DNA of 10,670 nucleotides, taken from NCBI GenBank assembly GCA_016267585.1, contig JACQUT010000231.1, positions 1 to 10,670 on the forward strand, read 5' to 3'. Under the pieces are notes generated by a model. That model searched no databases. It was not told the origin of the DNA and worked only from the letters and a program-made list of their open reading frames with translations. How positions within the stretch are numbered: the first letter of the stretch is position 1; every line of letters starts with the position of its first letter. The position numbers were made by a program, and so were the translations under genes. Positions 1 to 6,657 of the stretch are shown here, in pieces. This DNA is from Cyanobacteria bacterium NC_groundwater_1444_Ag_S-0.65um_54_12. Its GTDB lineage: Bacteria; Cyanobacteriota; Sericytochromatia; S15B-MN24; VGJW01.

Positions 1-1
1 C

Positions 2-1900
2 TTTAAACTGCAAGCCTGGCCAACCAAAGCAAAAGCCATCGTACAAGTGCCAACCACTATGCTCGCACGAACCATACAGCATTTCGCCGGCAGCTGGTTA
101 GACCTGCACAAGCTAGACTGGTCAAAGCCCGACATCTGGCACATGGAAGCTTCTTTGGCTGGTAAGCCGTTGTCTGCCAGTGGCAAGGTGGAATTGACAG
201 CAGATGGTCGTCTGGCTTTTTTGATTCAACGGCTACAGCTGCAGCAAGGCAATAGCAAATTAGCTCTCCGTCTTGATCTGTCCAAAAAAATCGTGCATGC
301 AACCGTACCGGAAACCTTCCTGCAAGACTCACTTCGCTCAATTCTCCCACTTTCACAGCTAGCCGTTAAGGTGCATGAAGGGCAACGCCTGATGGTGACT
401 GGTCGTTACCAGCTATGGGGCTTAAAACTGCCATTGGCCGTCCGCGGACGGCTGACATTAGGGGAAGCTGGTGCGGTGCGCTATACGATTGAAGAAGCCC
501 AGATCGGGAAATACCGCATGCCGGACTTCATGGAACGTCTGGGCATAAATCTAAGCCAAATAGTTCGTGGCGATGCCAAGGCATGGGAGGGGAACACCTA
601 TGTGGTTCGTAACTTGCGCTTGCCAGCTAATCTCGCGCTGAATAGTCTGACTACCCGCCAGGGATCTATCGAGGCTACCCTGCAAATTGCTAACGGCTTG
701 CCCCAGAAATTAAGGGGAATTAGCTTGCTGGATAATCGGCTCGAAATAGATCCGCAGGCCTTTTTTGCTTTTCCCGGTACGATTCAAAAAGTTCAGGCGG
801 CTGGCGACGGCTTGTCATTGCATATCGCCCTCGATCGCCAAAAGGTTCGATCCTTGGTCAAGACGCCGGAGGGCATTACTTTCGATGGTACTGCACTGTA
901 TGCCACACCAGCGGCGATCGCCCGCCAGCCACTACCAATAAGGCTCTTGTCTATATCAGGAGGCACCAAGGGCCTTGCTGTGCGCTTTGCTATCGATCCG
1001 ACACTTCTTGATCCGCTCAAACGCTTGCCTTCTGGCATACAATTTACCGGTACCGGCTTTGACATAGATCCCAAGCAAGGTAGGCCCTTGCCAGGACGGC
1101 TGCTGTCGGCCACTGGCAGTGCCGCTGGCCTGAAACTTCGCTTTGCCCTTTCGGATGCCGAACTAAAAGCAGTATGGAAAAGCCAGCACCAGGGTGTAGC
1201 TTGGAACGGCCAGGCTCTCCTGCTCGATCCAGCTGCCCTGCCGGGCAAAGCGCGAGCAACCGGCGTTGCTGTCAAAGCTGGGGATCTGGAAATCGAGCTG
1301 GGCGATGGCACTTCTTTCTCGCCAGTTGCTGGTGCTGATCACGAGATCCACTTTGCAGGAACTGGTCCCATGCAACTGCGCGGGATACAAATCGCTAACA
1401 TTGCTGCCGTGATCCGCCCCAAGCAAACAGATATGCCAATCAGGCTGGATCAGCTCAAAGCTGCCAATATCGAGATTCAAGGCGGACGGGTTACCGTACC
1501 GCCAGCAACCATTGATCAAATACTGCACCAGAAACTTGGCAAAGACTACGAAAAGTTATCACCTAGTTTTGCTGGCCGACGGCTCGTGGTGCAAGTTCCA
1601 ATCTTGTTTGGCCGGATCCCGTTGGCGCTGCGCTTTAAAAAAACCGCAGATGGTAACCTTCAGCTAGTACCTACTGGTTTCTTCGGACAATTTCAATTGT
1701 TTGAGTGGCCACAAAGGTTAATAGGTTCACTGCTAAATCCACTATCTTTCCTTATACCCACACCAACTAGCGTAAAAGTTAACCTTCAAGCAGCTGCTGC
1801 TAGTGCGGGTGTTAAACTACCGCCCCTGGCCGAGGTTTCTGCCGATGCATCAGGCCTTCTCCTGGACTTCGGCAGAGTTCCTGACGATCTCGACCAATAA
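2..1900 (+). CDS. DUF2993/AsmA-like repeat protein, probable envelope lipid-binding protein (5' partial)
   Basis: The frame is open from the first bases of the window, and the 15 codons before the first possible start (GTG at 47) read as ordinary protein (AWPTKAKAIVQV). The gene therefore probably begins upstream. GTG 47 has no Shine-Dalgarno sequence. Counting from GTG 47, 617 residues are visible. They are rich in short alternating beta-strand patterns and lack catalytic motifs and internal membrane segments. Residues about 245-410 hold two to three degenerate copies of a roughly 52-residue unit (GLxxRFAxDP, then a GIxFxGT-like strand, then a IDP turn). The C-terminal part (about 475-610) has the strand/helix pattern seen in DUF2993/LmeA and AsmA-like proteins (VTVPPATIDQILHQKLG, then RLVVQVP and PLALRF). 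By family knowledge such proteins bind or carry lipids at the cell envelope. Assignment to DUF2993 is from pattern only. The gene converges on the next one with a 9-bp gap. Confidence 0.8.
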   Translation, partial: FKLQAWPTKAKAIVQVPTTMLARTIQHFAGSWLDLHKLDWSKPDIWHMEASLAGKPLSASGKVELTADGRLAFLIQRLQLQQGNSKLALRLDLSKKIVHATVPETFLQDSLRSILPLSQLAVKVHEGQRLMVTGRYQLWGLKLPLAVRGRLTLGEAGAVRYTIEEAQIGKYRMPDFMERLGINLSQIVRGDAKAWEGNTYVVRNLRLPANLALNSLTTRQGSIEATLQIANGLPQKLRGISLLDNRLEIDPQAFFAFPGTIQKVQAAGDGLSLHIALDRQKVRSLVKTPEGITFDGTALYATPAAIARQPLPIRLLSISGGTKGLAVRFAIDPTLLDPLKRLPSGIQFTGTGFDIDPKQGRPLPGRLLSATGSAAGLKLRFALSDAELKAVWKSQHQGVAWNGQALLLDPAALPGKARATGVAVKAGDLEIELGDGTSFSPVAGADHEIHFAGTGPMQLRGIQIANIAAVIRPKQTDMPIRLDQLKAANIEIQGGRVTVPPATIDQILHQKLGKDYEKLSPSFAGRRLVVQVPILFGRIPLALRFKKTADGNLQLVPTGFFGQFQLFEWPQRLIGSLLNPLSFLIPTPTSVKVNLQAAAASAGVKLPPLAEVSADASGLLLDFGRVPDDLDQ

Positions 1901-1909
1901 CGTCGCTAG

Positions 1910-2650
1910 TTACTCGGGCGATGCTGATAATAGCCGGCGTAACACCTCCGGGAAATCAGTGCCAATACCATCCACGCCGGTTACTATGGCTCGTTGCAAC
2001 TCGTCTGGACTATTGACTGTCCAGGTAAAAACTCCTAAATGGGCTGCATGAGCAGCAATCACGACCTCGGCGGTCAGGATTTCCTTCGCGGGCCAAAGCG
2101 AATTCGCTTGAACCATCTGGGCAGTTGCGACGGGATCAGCTAGTTCGCTATCATATAGCACGCCCGTAGCAATTTGCTGGCAGTATTTCTTGGCTTCGAC
2201 AAGAACTTGCTGGTCAAAGCTGATAACAATAGCTCGCTCGATCAGTTCATGCGCTTGTACCGCTCTAGCTACTGCCATTCCAATGCCATGGCGAACATGG
2301 GACTCGTTCTTGATCTCGATGACGATACCTGGCGTTTTTTGCCAATTGATCCAATCCAGTAATTCTGCTAACGCGGGAACATGCTCTCCCATTCCGGCAT
2401 CCAGAGCTTGTAATTCTGCCAGGGTCATGTCGCTTACCTTGCCGGAACCATCAGTGGTTCTATCGACTGTCTCGTCATGTATGACCACCAATTGCCAATC
2501 GTGCGAAAAGCGAACATCGCATTCTAGTAAATCCGCTCCCAGCAAGACTCCTTGGCGAAAAGCCGCCAGAGTATTTTCCGGAGCATGTCCGCGTGCGCCC
2601 CGATGACCGATTACATATGGTTTTTCCCCGATCAGTAGCAGAGAAAACAT
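1910..2650 (-). CDS. Glycerophosphodiester phosphodiesterase (GDPD family)
   Basis: This 246-aa cytoplasmic-type GDPD has a normal length for the short UgpQ-like class. It hydrolyses glycerophosphodiesters to glycerol-3-phosphate and an alcohol, allowing recycling of phospholipid head groups. The TIM-barrel active-site motifs are all visible: HRGARGHAPENT at residues 16-27 (catalytic His16, Arg17, Glu25), ECD at 43-45 (metal ligands Glu43 and Asp45), VIHDETVDRTTDGSG at 56-70 (catalytic His58), IEIK at 111-114 (metal ligand Glu112), and the closing TVN...GVDGIGTDFP segment. No signal peptide is seen. The ATG at 2648-2650 has no clear Shine-Dalgarno. A GATAAT hexamer (+ strand 2657-2662) ends six bases before it, so the message could be leaderless. 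It is divergent from the lipoprotein gene at 2716. Enzyme class is certain; the exact substrate is not. Confidence 0.95.
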   Translation of the reverse strand: MFSLLLIGEKPYVIGHRGARGHAPENTLAAFRQGVLLGADLLECDVRFSHDWQLVVIHDETVDRTTDGSGKVSDMTLAELQALDAGMGEHVPALAELLDWINWQKTPGIVIEIKNESHVRHGIGMAVARAVQAHELIERAIVISFDQQVLVEAKKYCQQIATGVLYDSELADPVATAQMVQANSLWPAKEILTAEVVIAAHAAHLGVFTWTVNSPDELQRAIVTGVDGIGTDFPEVLRRLLSASPE

Positions 2651-2715
2651 AGCTCTATTATCGATTAGAAACGATAGCAGTGGGTATCAAGCATGGTATA
2701 GGGGAGGAGTACAAG
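2651..2715. promoter_or_regulatory. Divergent promoter region with short inverted repeat
   Basis: These 65 bp separate the start codons of the GDPD gene (-) and the lipoprotein gene (+), so they should carry both promoters unless these lie in coding DNA. Visible elements are a TATCG/CGATA inverted repeat (2659-2663 and 2672-2676, 8-bp spacer) and a - strand GATAAT (-10-like) next to the GDPD start. The lipoprotein Shine-Dalgarno follows at 2701-2709. No convincing -35 box was found on either strand. The inverted repeat could be an operator, but its arms are only 5 bp. Confidence 0.4.
2701..2709 (+). promoter_or_regulatory. Strong ribosome binding site fixing the lipoprotein start
   Basis: GGGGAGGAG lies 6 bases before ATG 2716. 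It decides the start in favour of ATG 2716 over the in-frame upstream GTG at 2680, which would place this purine tract inside the coding sequence and spoil the lipoprotein signal peptide. Confidence 0.85.
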
Positions 2716-4077
2716 ATGATTCATGGTAAGCGTACCATTTTGTGGGCGACGGTATTGGCCACGGCTTTGACAGTTGCCAGCTGTGCCGGGTTGGATTTGA
2801 GTGGCAATTTAGAGGGAACGTCAAGCGTAGATACCCAAAAAAATCGCAGTACTAAAAAACCAATTTCTGATTTGCCCGTTAACCAGGTCAGCGGTGCAGT
2901 CGACTCTGCGAATGGGAATCTGGGTAGTAAACCAAGCAATGACTTGACGAATAATCAGAGTAATAACGGCATTAACAACGCTGGCGGCAATCAGCTTGGC
3001 GAAACGGCTCTGGTGGTATCTACCGAAGAGCAAGTGGGGGATCTCAATGCCATTGCCGACGATGTAGAGACGTTGGAGCAGAGCCTCGACACTTCGGTCG
3101 CGCTAGACCAATTCGAGGCTCTGGATCAAGATGGCAGCGGCGGCTTTTCCGTATTGGCTGTCAACAAGAGTGCAACTACTTCGATCCTGCCGCAGCCCAA
3201 GCGAGAAGCTATCAAATGTCGCGCTGTCGCGGAAGTGAAGTACAATGGCCCCAAGGGTGGCCATATCTCTGCCAGTCAAAGCTGCAAAGGTGATAATGTC
3301 GAGCGTCATGTACTGATCAAGAATGACAAAGGCGTTACGCTTTTTGACGCAACGCAGTCGGTAACCACCGTCCTGGATCCGGAACCGACGGCCACCACTA
3401 GCAATGCCACCGGTACCGTCACTGTTACCCAAACCGTAGTACGCGGCAAAGCCGGGCATTTCCTGGGCGGTAGCACCACGATCGTTCGCGTGGGCAATTA
3501 TACGCTCAACAAGTCAGCCAAAATCCCCTTCAAGGTAGAGCCCGTCTCCGAGGAGGCAAACAGCGCGGAACAGGCACTATGGAAGGAAGGTATCGCCACG
3601 ATCAAACGCTCGCACCAAGCTCGAGATTTTCGTCCGGTCAGAGCAGCTAATGCTAATGCGGGTAAGAATCCCGCCTTGGCGCCTAACTACGTGAAGCGGG
3701 AAGAGAGTACCGCGATCGGCGGGAAAAGCGCTTCAGCTAGCTATGAAATCGTTGGTAATCCCCATGAGGGAATGACTATTTCTGGCAGCCGCGAACTCCT
3801 GAATGGCAAGATTACTAGCTTTACCATGCAACGCAATGCCGATGGTTCGGGAAGTCAAACCAGGAACCTACTTAATGGTCATACGGTAACTGTAAGTTTT
3901 GGAACGGATGGTTCCAAGAGCCTGAATCTAAAGAACAAAGAAGGTAAAGACGTTGCAAGCATGACCATATCGCCGGAAGGGCAACGCAAGATCAAGCGAG
4001 TCAAAGCATCAGGCAAACCGGCAACTGAAGAGGTGATTGAGGGTAATATCGCACCGACCACTGAAGCTAGCTCTTGA
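2716..4077 (+). CDS. Secreted lipoprotein of unknown function with a degenerate EF-hand-like loop
   Basis: This 453-aa protein starts at ATG 2716, behind a strong Shine-Dalgarno. The signal peptide has basic residues Lys5-Arg6, a hydrophobic core at about 8-20, and a lipobox ending at Cys23 (VASC), so it should be lipid-anchored. Residues about 30-100 are low-complexity and rich in Asn, Ser and Gly, probably a flexible linker. Residues 133-148 (FEALDQDGSGGFS...) look like an EF-hand calcium loop: Asp137, Asp139 and Ser141 at positions 1, 3 and 5, Gly142 and Phe144 at 6 and 8, but Ala148 instead of the usual acidic residue at position 12. Residues 165-270 appear beta-rich, with cysteines at 168 and 190. 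Residues 340-425 form another beta-rich, Gly/Asn-turn segment (SGSRELLNGKITSFTM, LLNGHTVTVSFGTDG). No family was recognised. It is probably the first gene of an operon with the DUF167 and phospholipase C-like genes. Confidence 0.88.
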   Translation: MIHGKRTILWATVLATALTVASCAGLDLSGNLEGTSSVDTQKNRSTKKPISDLPVNQVSGAVDSANGNLGSKPSNDLTNNQSNNGINNAGGNQLGETALVVSTEEQVGDLNAIADDVETLEQSLDTSVALDQFEALDQDGSGGFSVLAVNKSATTSILPQPKREAIKCRAVAEVKYNGPKGGHISASQSCKGDNVERHVLIKNDKGVTLFDATQSVTTVLDPEPTATTSNATGTVTVTQTVVRGKAGHFLGGSTTIVRVGNYTLNKSAKIPFKVEPVSEEANSAEQALWKEGIATIKRSHQARDFRPVRAANANAGKNPALAPNYVKREESTAIGGKSASASYEIVGNPHEGMTISGSRELLNGKITSFTMQRNADGSGSQTRNLLNGHTVTVSFGTDGSKSLNLKNKEGKDVASMTISPEGQRKIKRVKASGKPATEEVIEGNIAPTTEASS

Positions 4078-4093
4078 GGCAGAGCTGGGTTCT

Positions 4094-4393
4094 TTGCGAT
4101 CAGAATCAGCAATCATAGACATAACAGGTGGTATCCGTTTAAAGGTGCGCGTGCAGGCACGAGCTAGTCATGATGAGGTAGTAGGCGTCCAAGATGGACG
4201 CCTACGTTTGCGATTATCAGCACCACCGCTAGCCGGTGCCGCCAATGAAGCTTGTCGGGTCTTGCTAGCGGAACTATGTCAAGTTGCCAAGAGCCAAGTA
4301 CGGCTGGTCACCGGTACCAGGGCCCGCGAGAAGATTTTCGAGATTCAAGGCGATACTGCTGCGTTACATGCTAAATTGCTTGCTCACCTGTAA
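4094..4393 (+). CDS. DUF167/YggU family protein
   Basis: This is a small (about 99 aa) soluble protein of the widespread DUF167 (YggU/UPF0235) family, whose biochemical role is unknown. The core is easy to follow: LKVRVQARASHDEVVGV (residues 16-32), LRLRLSAPPLAGAANEA (37-53, matching the family ApPv-G-AN signature), a helix with a LLAEL motif, then VRLVTGTRAREKIFEI (69-84, the G-x-x-x-R-x-K segment). The usual Pro of the VxPRA motif is Ala here. The start is uncertain: TTG 4094 gives a normal-length N-terminus. TTG 4037 in the same frame would overlap the upstream lipoprotein gene, and CTG 4085 lies 5 bases after a GAGG. It begins 16 bp after the lipoprotein stop and ends 22 bp before the next gene, which suggests cotranscription. 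Confidence 0.88.
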   Translation: MRSESAIIDITGGIRLKVRVQARASHDEVVGVQDGRLRLRLSAPPLAGAANEACRVLLAELCQVAKSQVRLVTGTRAREKIFEIQGDTAALHAKLLAHL

Positions 4394-4415
4394 GCAGCAA
4401 AGGTTATTATAAAGC

Positions 4416-5411
4416 GTGAGCAAAGGGTGGTTAGCTCCGCTGGGTTTAGCCAGCTTGTTGTGGTTTACCTGGCCTGGCGAGTGCGCAGCTTGGCAGAACC
4501 ATGATCTGCTAATGCAAATCATTCTGGCGCAGGAGCACTGGCTAACTGGTTATCAACAGCTGTCAGTCGAGGTCATTCCGGCCAGTGATCGCTCTGTCTA
4601 CAATGCCAGATACCTTCCCGTTTACCTGGATCATCTTCCAGGCGAAAAACAAGATGCGCTAGAAATCCTCGAACGCTATGCGGATGAACCAGAATGGGGG
4701 ATGGACACCGAGCTCGAGCTCTCGCCTTTTCAGCCAGTCATGGGTGGTAGTAAAGGCTACCGCCATCAGTATTATTATTTCGCGGTAGGCATCGTTCGCA
4801 TAGGCGCGGCACCGGAGCGCGTGAGTCATTTTTACCGCCTGGCAGTGACGGCGGCGCGAGAAGGTAACTGGTATTGGGCTTTTCGACAGCTGGCGCGCAG
4901 CTTGCATTATTTGGCCGACATGGGACAGCCACTCAATACCCGTTCTTTCCTCTATTCTTGGCTTTGGCAAACCCGATTCGTACCGAATAGCTTGACAAAG
5001 TTAGCAAAGAACTACCAGCTAGCCTACGAGGTCTTCGCTGACCAGCATTTGCAAGCGGAAAGGAGCACCCGAGAAGGTCCGCTACTTGCTGCGCTGCGCC
5101 ATCCCCCCAAATTGCCGTTCGAGGATCCCCAGACCGCCGCGCGGGCACTGGCTGAGTACAATTCCAAACGTGCACCTGCCCTCTTGAAAATGCTGGAGCA
5201 ATTCTTACCCAGGCGCATCAAATCCCCGAAGAAAATGATAATCCCAGCGGTACCGGAAATACGACCCTTACATCCGCCAGTCGTGTACCATGAAATCATG
5301 GACAGTACCAGCCGTAGTTTGGAATTGACGGCCGGGGCTATTCACGCTGTCTTGGCACTCGCCCAGCGCGATTTCGCCAAGCTACGCAAGAAAGTCACTT
5401 CCGAAGAGTAA
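4416..5411 (+). CDS. Exported zinc-dependent phospholipase C/P1 nuclease-fold protein
   Basis: This 331-aa protein has a signal peptide (hydrophobic 6-20, cleavage expected after Ala25), which would leave Trp26 as the mature N-terminus. In the zinc-dependent phospholipase C and S1/P1 nuclease superfamily the N-terminal Trp binds zinc, and His29 follows as in P1 nuclease. Other family features are Asp97 in ADEPEWGMD, His117 in KGYRHQYYYF, and the signature RSLHYLADMGQPLN (162-174) with His164 and Asp168, followed by Glu205 in AYEVFADQH. Two usual zinc ligands look replaced: the His closing the HxxxDxxxxxH motif is Asn174, and the His four residues before the conserved Glu is Gln201. The protein should act outside the cytoplasm on phospholipids or another phosphoester, but activity may be altered or lost. 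The GTG start has only a distant AAGG. It is the third gene of the probable lipoprotein/DUF167 operon. Confidence 0.8.
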   Translation: MSKGWLAPLGLASLLWFTWPGECAAWQNHDLLMQIILAQEHWLTGYQQLSVEVIPASDRSVYNARYLPVYLDHLPGEKQDALEILERYADEPEWGMDTELELSPFQPVMGGSKGYRHQYYYFAVGIVRIGAAPERVSHFYRLAVTAAREGNWYWAFRQLARSLHYLADMGQPLNTRSFLYSWLWQTRFVPNSLTKLAKNYQLAYEVFADQHLQAERSTREGPLLAALRHPPKLPFEDPQTAARALAEYNSKRAPALLKMLEQFLPRRIKSPKKMIIPAVPEIRPLHPPVVYHEIMDSTSRSLELTAGAIHAVLALAQRDFAKLRKKVTSEE

Positions 5412-5445
5412 GTGCGAGTAACTGCTCACGGCTGGGCAGGAGCCA

Positions 5446-5482
5446 GAATTCCGAAAATTATGGCCGGTGGATTCCGGAATTC
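5446..5482. repeat. Inverted repeat in the gap before the DUF6790-like gene
   Basis: GAATTCCG (5446-5453) is repeated inverted as CGGAATTC (5475-5482) with a 21-bp spacer. It lies in the 96 bp between the phospholipase C-like stop and the next start. No T-run follows, so it is not a classical terminator. It could be an operator or an mRNA hairpin. Confidence 0.35.
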
Positions 5483-5499
5483 ACAACCTGGCCTTGAGC

Positions 5500-5506
5500 G
5501 GAGGAG
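5500..5506 (+). promoter_or_regulatory. Shine-Dalgarno deciding between ATG 5508 and TTG 5514
   Basis: GGAGGAG is close to the ideal anti-16S match. It is too near ATG 5508 if the AGGAG core is used (1-base spacing; 3 bases from GGAGG), but optimally placed (7 bases) for TTG 5514. The true start is one of these two codons. Confidence 0.6.
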
Positions 5507-5507
5507 A

Positions 5508-5912
5508 ATGATCTTGACAGCCAGACTTTTAATCAAGTTGTGGACAATAGGGTTCCTTGTATCTTTCGTGATTCAGACGATCTTCCAGGGAGCCTTTGCC
5601 GACAGCACCGCCTGGGGAAGAAATAATGGCTGGCAAAATGAAATAGCGTTCTGGAATCTGGGTGTCAGCGTCCTGCTACTTTGCCTGCTTCGCGTCAAGG
5701 ACGCACCTGAAAAGTCTTTACCGGGGCTCGCCGTTCTTTCCCTGTTCCTGGGTGTCAATCACCTGATTGCAGCAATGTCGACGTCGGCACCAGGACATCT
5801 CGGACACCTGTTCGGATTTGTCGCAAATGCCATCGCCGTTGTCCTGGTCTCCGTATATTGGATCCGTACTTCGAGAAGGGGCGAAGACCCTCTTGTGGCG
5901 CGCCGGCCTTGA
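5508..5912 (+). CDS. Small integral membrane protein, DUF6790-like
   Basis: This 134-aa protein is mostly hydrophobic, with four likely transmembrane helices at about residues 6-28, 46-62, 71-90 and 100-119, a charged loop at 62-70, and a basic tail (RTSRRGEDPLVARRP). The segment GWQNEIAFWNLG (41-52) and His85/His97/His100 in the second half recall the small DUF6790 membrane proteins, whose function is unknown; this match is from memory only. Start choice: GGAGGAG (5500-5506) ends one base before ATG 5508 and seven bases before TTG 5514. ATG is listed, but TTG has the better spacing. A longer in-frame extension from GTG 5412, directly after the preceding stop, looks unlikely because it would put a soluble stretch before helix 1. 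The 95-bp gap with an inverted repeat suggests partly separate expression from the genes upstream. Confidence 0.75.
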   Translation: MILTARLLIKLWTIGFLVSFVIQTIFQGAFADSTAWGRNNGWQNEIAFWNLGVSVLLLCLLRVKDAPEKSLPGLAVLSLFLGVNHLIAAMSTSAPGHLGHLFGFVANAIAVVLVSVYWIRTSRRGEDPLVARRP

Positions 5913-6197
5913 ACACCATCCAAACTGCTGATATTCCCTCTGTTCCAACATGGAGTGAGACAGCTAGCGGCCTGATAGGCATCGGCATTACGGTAGGCGA
6001 GCACATTTATAAGATCCGGAACGGTCTGGGGAACTTTCACGTTGCGGGCAACTGCCACACTGGAGCACGGAGATCTGAAACACCAAACCGTCACTATCGG
6101 TAGCCGGGAAGGTCGCATACCTCTCGATCGTCCGCTGGTTCCTGTGCTACCTGGAGGGCGACCAGAAGACCGTAGTTATTCCGACGGCTTCCCAGCC
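5913..6197. other. 285-bp gap between converging genes, no intact gene
   Basis: This stretch lies between the DUF6790-like stop and the stop of the small - strand lipoprotein. Short open frames exist on both strands but none has a start, ribosome site and recognisable protein together. No GC-rich hairpin followed by a T-run was found, so termination of the two converging transcripts is unexplained. One + strand frame in its right half resembles the end of a hydrolase and is listed separately. Confidence 0.5.
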
Positions 6198-6201
6198 TTA
6201 A
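6079..6201 (+). pseudogene. Possible remnant of an alpha/beta-hydrolase C-terminus
   Basis: After an in-frame stop at 6076-6078, 40 codons run to TAA 6199-6201. The middle reads VAYLSIVRWFLCYLEGDQKT, a pattern like the last helix of dienelactone hydrolase and cutinase-like alpha/beta hydrolases (hydrophobic helix with a W-F-x-x-YL-x-GD ending). There is no start codon, ribosome site or upstream hydrolase core within the gap, so if the resemblance is real this is a leftover of a decayed gene. The frame overlaps the stop codon of the - strand lipoprotein gene by a few bases. The similarity is judged by eye and may be chance. Confidence 0.2.
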
Positions 6202-6566
6202 TAACAAGAAAGAAGATAGTCTACATTCGAAGTATCGGAAAAGCTGACCGCCGGACCATGTGCGATTACATTGCCACTAGCATCAAGCGCTTTTCCTGAC
6301 ATGGAATAAGTTCCCGAGGGAAGCATATCGTAATCCGCGGTTACCTTTCCGGATGTAATATTGGATTTTGCGAACGTTTTACTTTGCTTGCCGCCAGGGC
6401 CCGAAAGCGTGATAACGATGGAATTTATCTTGCTTACATCAATACAGGAATTGGAACTGTATAAAGCTGGGTCCGTAAGAACATTATAAGTCAGGCGGAT
6501 TGGGTGCGGGGTGCAGCCAGACAGTAACCAGGCACCGATGATCGCGCTCGGAACGAGATTTCTCAT
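6198..6566 (-). CDS. Small lipoprotein with a single Ig-like/carboxypeptidase-regulatory-like domain
   Basis: This 122-aa protein begins at ATG 6564-6566, eight bases after a GAGGA ribosome site. The signal peptide ends in the lipobox LLSGC, so Cys18 should be lipidated. The rest (about 45-118) looks like one small beta-sandwich of the kind found in carboxypeptidase-regulatory-like and PEGA-type domains: INSIVITLSGPGG strand and turn, MLPSGTYSMSGKALDASGN (81-99) with the typical L-P-x-G-x-Y turn, then a closing strand. Cys41 and Cys121 could pair. Its function is unknown; a surface-adhesive or scaffolding role is only inference. It lies downstream of, and in the same direction as, the NHL lipoprotein gene, but a 188-bp gap with strong secondary structure separates them, so it may have its own promoter. 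Confidence 0.8.
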   Translation of the reverse strand: MRNLVPSAIIGAWLLSGCTPHPIRLTYNVLTDPALYSSNSCIDVSKINSIVITLSGPGGKQSKTFAKSNITSGKVTADYDMLPSGTYSMSGKALDASGNVIAHGPAVSFSDTSNVDYLLSCY

Positions 6567-6574
6567 CTAGGGAT

Positions 6575-6579
6575 TCCTC
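6575..6579 (-). promoter_or_regulatory. Ribosome binding site of the small lipoprotein gene
   Basis: On the - strand GAGGA lies 8 bases before ATG 6566, supporting that start. Confidence 0.75.
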
Positions 6580-6608
6580 ACTCGGTGTCCGGCAGCTGCA
6601 GACCGAGT
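6580..6608 (-). repeat. Stem-loop next to the ribosome site of the small lipoprotein gene
   Basis: ACTCGGT (6580-6586) and ACCGAGT (6602-6608) form a perfect 7-bp inverted repeat with a 15-base loop that itself contains the palindrome GCAGCTGC. In the - strand mRNA the hairpin would end directly before the GAGGA ribosome site and could affect its access. No function is shown. Confidence 0.4.
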
Positions 6609-6657
6609 AGGCGCCCGGATTGCCACTGTAGCTGCCCAGCCGTATGAAACTTCAGGT

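Noticed and set aside
793..1311. A 172-codon - strand open frame
   Set aside because: It is opposite the DUF2993-like gene, is rich in Ser/Pro/Arg as expected for a shadow frame, and has no domain.
2680..2715. Upstream GTG start giving the 453-aa lipoprotein 12 more residues
   Set aside because: It would put the strong GGGGAGGAG ribosome site inside the gene and add charged residues before the lipoprotein signal peptide.
5412..5507. GTG 5412 as start of the DUF6790-like gene, directly after the previous stop
   Set aside because: No ribosome site, and the extra 32 residues are soluble and unlike a membrane protein start, whereas GGAGGAG sits just before ATG 5508/TTG 5514.
5759..6118. A - strand open frame of 119 codons overlapping the gap 5913-6197, with a stretch resembling an NTF2-like helix (VLAYRNADAYQAAS)
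   Set aside because: Half of it is antisense to the DUF6790-like gene, the resemblance covers only one helix, and no ribosome site was seen.
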